Assembly (NCBI RefSeq): GCF_022376445.1
Contig: NW_025955230.1
Span: 1-53,740 of the forward strand
Direction: 5' to 3'
DNA: 53,740 bases
Source of the DNA: Fomitopsis serialis
Taxonomy: Eukaryota; Basidiomycota; Agaricomycetes; Polyporales; Fomitopsidaceae
Below, piece after piece: positions 53,152 through 53,740 of the stretch. The notes under the pieces are model-generated. The model had not been told where the DNA came from and did not search any database. It saw only the letters and a program-made list of their open reading frames with translations. The translations under genes were made by a program, and so were the position numbers. Within the stretch, counting starts at the first letter, position 1; each line of letters opens with the position of its first letter.

Positions 53152-53740
53152 CACCAAGCGCGCACTATTCATTGTCGGACCTACGAACACACATCGTAAG
53201 CCGACCTCGCTCCCATCTTGCCTGGACGGGCGTTGATGAATGACGAGAAGCGTGATGCCCGCCCCGTCTTGGGAGGCCCATCGGCGCGAGTGTCATATGT
53301 GCCATATGTACCCTTTGACGGCCGGACATACGGCGGGCTCTTGCTTCATATTTAGCTACTCACCTCGCGGCGTCGGCGCTGCCCGTGCGCCGCCCCCACT
53401 TGCGCCTGACGGGATAGCGCCTCGGGCGGATGCGCCGACGGAGTTGATACCATCCCTGCGGGCTGGGAGCTCGGTGCACGGCATCAACCGCGGGTGGACC
53501 CTGTATGCCCACAATGGTCAATACTATTCCCGGATACATTACACTAGCAACCCAGTAAATGCAGACTGTGTATATACAACCTCGTAACTCGCATCATTAC
53601 GCAAGACACGCCCCGAGAGACAGCGCGCTCAGCGCGCCACGGACTCACATGCGTCGAGCGTTGCTGGAGACTGATCAATGCAGAAGGGCCGCTCCGGATG
53701 GCGCGTGCGCAGAGCGCAAGCAGTGCCTGCTGTACAGTTT
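53152..53740. other. Window end without a recognisable gene
   Basis: An open frame at 53240-53587 (+) of 115 codons shows no family features and no strong promoter. I do not call it. The rest contains nothing I can support. Confidence 0.4.

Noticed and set aside
53240..53587. 115-codon plus-strand frame at the window end
   Set aside because: No family resemblance, no introns typical of the other genes, and composition like flanking DNA.

Overview
The window looks like nuclear DNA from a filamentous basidiomycete, most likely an agaricomycete such as a wood-decay polypore. The reasons are many 45-65 bp GT-AG introns in almost every gene, GC-rich coding sequence, closely packed genes on both strands, and fungal-specific families (TRAP-alpha/IRC22-like protein, group-type hybrid histidine kinase, MYND-finger protein, class I sesquiterpene synthase, pepsin-like secreted protease). 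The species assignment is inference; no rRNA or other marker is present, and I found no tRNA, CRISPR array or intact transposon.

Layout. 0-4.3 kb: a MYST histone acetyltransferase with a double PHD finger (+). 4.3-6.2 kb: no gene, with a promoter at its right end. 6.2-8.0 kb: secreted aspartic protease (+). 8-11.6 kb: gene-free, holding an irregular tandem array of a CTTGC(A/G)GCGCTTGAC block. 11.6-13.2 kb: MYND zinc-finger gene (+) broken by an in-frame TAG and flanked by two copies of a 58-73 bp direct repeat. 13.9-15.3 kb: PRISE-like reductase (-). 15.7-16.9 kb: enoyl-CoA hydratase/isomerase with PTS1 (-) and an in-frame TAA. 17.3-22 kb: housekeeping block of complex I 12 kDa subunit (+), IRC22/TRAP-alpha (-), Swd2 (-) and Rpb5 (+). 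22-25.1 kb: gene-poor stretch. 25.2-26.3 kb: sesquiterpene synthase (+). 27.3-29.1 kb: homocitrate synthase (-). 30.8-32.2 kb: acyltransferase (+). 33.1-36.4 kb: one continuous gene (-) joining cystathionine beta-lyase to mevalonate kinase. 36.6-37.3 kb: Vps71/ZNHIT1 (+). 37.7-39.1 kb: homoserine O-acetyltransferase (-). 39.4-40.6 kb: membrane-anchored SDR (+). 41.0-47.2 kb: GAF hybrid histidine kinase (-). 47.6-50.3 kb: dolichol kinase Sec59 (-). 51.5-53.2 kb: uracil-DNA glycosylase (+).

How they work together. Three genes belong to aspartate-family amino acid synthesis in the fungal sense: cystathionine beta-lyase and homoserine O-acetyltransferase (methionine) lie within 3 kb of each other, and homocitrate synthase (alpha-aminoadipate lysine pathway) lies 4 kb away with two tandem TGAGTCA (Gcn4-type) sites and a CACGTG box in its promoter. 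Three others act in isoprenoid metabolism: mevalonate kinase, sesquiterpene synthase and dolichol kinase. The CBL-mevalonate kinase fusion links the two themes physically and is the most striking object in the window. MYST acetyltransferase, Swd2 and Vps71 are all chromatin factors acting around H3K14 acetylation, H3K4 methylation and H2A.Z deposition, but they are scattered, so I read no cluster into it.

Exon coordinates given below were worked out by hand from splice consensus and reading-frame continuity. Where they could not be resolved this is stated.
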